Below, one piece after another: positions 61,926 to 64,000 of a stretch of DNA of 64,000 nt. This DNA comes from Tenacibaculum todarodis (GTDB taxonomy: Bacteria > Bacteroidota > Bacteroidia > Flavobacteriales > Flavobacteriaceae). The stretch's first letter is position 1. Each line of letters begins with the position of its first letter. The notes below the pieces were generated by a model, which made no database searches, had not been told where the DNA came from, and saw only the letters and a list, made by a program, of their open reading frames with translations. A program made the translations under genes and the position numbers. The stretch lies in the NCBI RefSeq assembly GCF_001889045.1, contig NZ_CP018155.1, positions 2,420,001 through 2,484,000 of the forward strand, given 5' to 3'.

Positions 61926-64000
61926 TTATTGATTAAAATATTGTAGTTGAAATGTGCTTTCTAAATAATTTATTAATGCTTCTTGTGCTTCTATTTCAGA
62001 TTGAATAGCTTCTTTTATGAGTAGTGTAAACCTCGTGTAATCTATCTCTCCTTCTTTATAAGCAAATAAAGCTCCCAATTTTTGTTCTTTTACAAGAGGT
62101 AACACCTCCATTTTATAGAAGAACCAAGCTTTTTTCCATTTTTGATAATTCTCTTTTGATTGTTTAAACTTCGATTGTACTTCTTGTTTTTTAAATTGAA
62201 TATTGGCTTCCGCAATTTCAGTATCAATTTTTGCCGTTTTTACTTTTGCTTTATTTGTTCCTGATAAAAAAGGAATTGAAATTCCTGCTTGATAGGTATA
62301 AAAACCAGTATTACCATTTACGTTTTGCAAACCTGCTTGAAGATTTAGCTTGGGTAAACTGTTTGCTTTAGCAGCTTTATATGTTGCTTCTGCCTCTGCT
62401 ACCTGTAATTGAGCAATACTATATATTGGATGTTTTTCTGGATTAAAAGATTCAACATTAATTCCATTAGTAATTTCAAAATCATCAGAAACAGTAAAAA
62501 AAGCATCAGAAATCAACCATAAATTTAGCTGTTTTAATGCAATATTATAGTCGCTTTTAGATTTCATAAATTTATTTTGAATTTGTAAAGCTTGGTTTTT
62601 TGCAGCTGCATATTCCAATCTTGAAATGGCTTCTACTTCGTAATTTAAAGCTACAGCTTTTTCAAAGTTGGTATAAATGGAATCTAATTCTTTGTATAAA
62701 TTGTATTTCCTTTTACTCTGAAAAGCATTTGCCCACGCCTTTTTTACTTCTAATTCTAAATCTAATTCTGAAAGTTGAAACGCTTTTTGAGCTAATTGAA
62801 TGCGTTGCTCTTGCAATCGTTTTTTTGCAGAAACACCAAACACATCAATGTTGCTTTGACCAATTCCGATAGTTGTATAAATGCCATTCCCGTTATTAAT
62901 TTCCTCACCTCCAGTAAAAACTTGAGTGGTTCCAAAATCGTAAGCTGTACTTTTTAACTGCTCTTGTTTACTAATTTCTAATTGCTTTTGTTTTAAAAGC
63001 GGAAAATTTTCTTTTGATAATTTAACCGCTTCATTCATTGAAATAGTTGGCAACGTATCATTAATTTCTTGTGCGTTTCCATTTATTGGTAAGAAAAACA
63101 TAAAAACTACTATTGCTGTAACTGTAATTATTTTTTTATCTGTCCTGAACTTGAATGATTTGTTTTCTACCCAATGATATAAAATTGGTAAAATGAATAA
63201 TGTTAACAATGTAGAAGTTAGTAAACCACCAATTACAACCGTTGCTAAAGGTCGTTGCACTTCTGCACCAGCTGATGCCGAAATTGCCATCGGTAAAAAA
63301 CCTAATACATCTGTAAAAGCTGTTAACATAATAGGTCTAATTCTTCGTTTTGTGCCTTCTATAATTCTATCTTTTAAATTAGTTACACCTTCTTCTTTTA
63401 GTTCATTTAAACCACTAATCATTACCAATCCGTTTAAAACTGCAACACCAAATAAAACAATAAAGCCTACACCTGCAGAAATACTAAAAGGCATATCTCT
63501 TAACCATAATGCAAATACACCACCAATAGTTGCCATTGGAATTGCGATATAAATCATTAAAGTTTGTGGTAATGATTTTAAAGCAAAATAAATGAGTACA
63601 AAAATTAGTAATAACGCAATGGGTACAACTGTTAGTAAACGATTACTGGCACGTTCTAAATTTTCAAAAGCACCACCATAACGAATAAAATAACCTGTAG
63701 GTAATTCTAATTGCGCATCTAACTTTGATTTTATTTCCATTACTAAAGATTTTACATCCCTTCCTCTAACATTTATCCCTACATAGGTTCTTCTATTTGT
63801 ATTGTCCCTACTTATTTGCATTGGACCAGCTTTATAGCTTACATCTGCAATTTCACGAAGTGGAATTTGATTTCCAGACGGTAAATTGATATATAAATTT
63901 TGAACATCAGAAATGTTTTTACGATTGGCAGCATCTAATCTTACTACTAAATCAAATCGCTTTTCTCCTTCAAAAATGATACCTGCAGTTCCACCTGCAA
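61926..64000 (-). CDS. CzcA-type heavy-metal RND pump fused to CzcC/TolC-like domain (5' end outside window)
   Basis: The leftward frame is open through the right edge, so at least 691 C-terminal residues are visible. The RND part has AGGTAGIIFEGEKRFDLVVR at the edge, QISRDNTNRRTYVGINVRGR, YFIRYGGAFENLERASNRLL, RRIRPIMLTAFTDVLGFLPM and ATVVIGGLLTSTLLTLFILP, typical of CzcA/CusA. After the last RND helix a signal-peptide-like segment occurs (KKIITVTAIVVFMFFLPING, then NAQ), followed by a TolC-like region (SMNEAVKLSKENFPLLKQKQ, RLQEQRIQLAQKAFQLSELD, AQLQVAEAEATYKAAKANSL). The order implies a fused or post-translationally split outer-membrane factor. It lies first among the visible operon genes. 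Confidence 0.93.
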   Translation of the reverse strand, partial: AGGTAGIIFEGEKRFDLVVRLDAANRKNISDVQNLYINLPSGNQIPLREIADVSYKAGPMQISRDNTNRRTYVGINVRGRDVKSLVMEIKSKLDAQLELPTGYFIRYGGAFENLERASNRLLTVVPIALLLIFVLIYFALKSLPQTLMIYIAIPMATIGGVFALWLRDMPFSISAGVGFIVLFGVAVLNGLVMISGLNELKEEGVTNLKDRIIEGTKRRIRPIMLTAFTDVLGFLPMAISASAGAEVQRPLATVVIGGLLTSTLLTLFILPILYHWVENKSFKFRTDKKIITVTAIVVFMFFLPINGNAQEINDTLPTISMNEAVKLSKENFPLLKQKQLEISKQEQLKSTAYDFGTTQVFTGGEEINNGNGIYTTIGIGQSNIDVFGVSAKKRLQEQRIQLAQKAFQLSELDLELEVKKAWANAFQSKRKYNLYKELDSIYTNFEKAVALNYEVEAISRLEYAAAKNQALQIQNKFMKSKSDYNIALKQLNLWLISDAFFTVSDDFEITNGINVESFNPEKHPIYSIAQLQVAEAEATYKAAKANSLPKLNLQAGLQNVNGNTGFYTYQAGISIPFLSGTNKAKVKTAKIDTEIAEANIQFKKQEVQSKFKQSKENYQKWKKAWFFYKMEVLPLVKEQKLGALFAYKEGEIDYTRFTLLIKEAIQSEIEAQEALINYLESTFQLQYFNQ

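Overview
The window is an AT-rich chromosomal segment of a member of the Bacteroidota, most likely family Flavobacteriaceae. Three things support this: promoters of the TTG-N17-23-TAnnTTTG type in front of many genes (glyS, folB, tRNA-Cys, sdhC, a second glutamate dehydrogenase), no obvious Shine-Dalgarno sites, and a typical flavobacterial gene set (three-gene sdhCAB with one cytochrome b subunit, a CzcA protein fused to a TolC-like domain, DUF6909-like and Big_5-like proteins). No stretch longer than about 300 bases lacks a gene or gene remnant.

Layout. 1-3.5 kb: end of an unidentified conserved gene, an S41 protease, rnpA and a glutaryl-CoA-dehydrogenase-like gene. 3.5-7.3 kb: a small accessory locus with one intact HEXXH lipoprotein metallopeptidase, two truncated relatives of its C-terminus, three small secreted or lipoprotein genes, and a 33-base diverged second copy of the end of the dehydrogenase gene. 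7.3-11.8 kb: small regulator, PNPOx-like protein, glpK, NhaC-type antiporter and small proteins. 11.8-18.6 kb: an RND multidrug efflux operon with a GbsR/MarR regulator as first gene and a TetR regulator as last gene. 18.8-26 kb: pheS, then two paralogous glutamate dehydrogenases flanking a receiver-like/PPDK-N protein. 26-50 kb: housekeeping genes (hydrolase, nuclease-fold protein, sdhCAB, glnS, comF, glyS, pepP-like, a DEAD-box helicase, a RimK/aspartoacylase pair, a large BNR-repeat protein, folB) and tRNA-Cys. Two copies of a structured intergenic repeat lie at 26.0-26.2 and 32.8-32.9 kb.

Directly downstream of tRNA-Cys is an accessory island (50.2-57.9 kb). It starts with an XRE regulator whose probable operator covers the promoter of a membrane/SH3 - M15 peptidase - small membrane protein operon. 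Next come a 34-residue ORF with its own strong terminator and a leftward sigma factor - small protein - ImmA/IrrE peptidase operon. Divergent from that is the most notable system in the window: a five-gene operon (55195-57929) encoding a small basic protein, an LRAT/NlpC-like papain-fold protein, a three-helix membrane protein of the Pycsar-effector (DUF5706/PycTM) type, a class III nucleotide cyclase, and an E2-like protein with a C-terminal SEC-C zinc motif. I read it as a Pycsar-type cyclic-nucleotide anti-phage system with unusual accessory genes. 

The island abuts a heavy-metal resistance operon (57.9-64 kb, leftward, running off the end of the window): CzcA-CzcC fusion, CzcB-like adaptor, Fur-family regulator, DUF3703-like protein and a P1B-type ATPase. 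No rRNA, CRISPR array, integrase or complete insertion sequence was seen.
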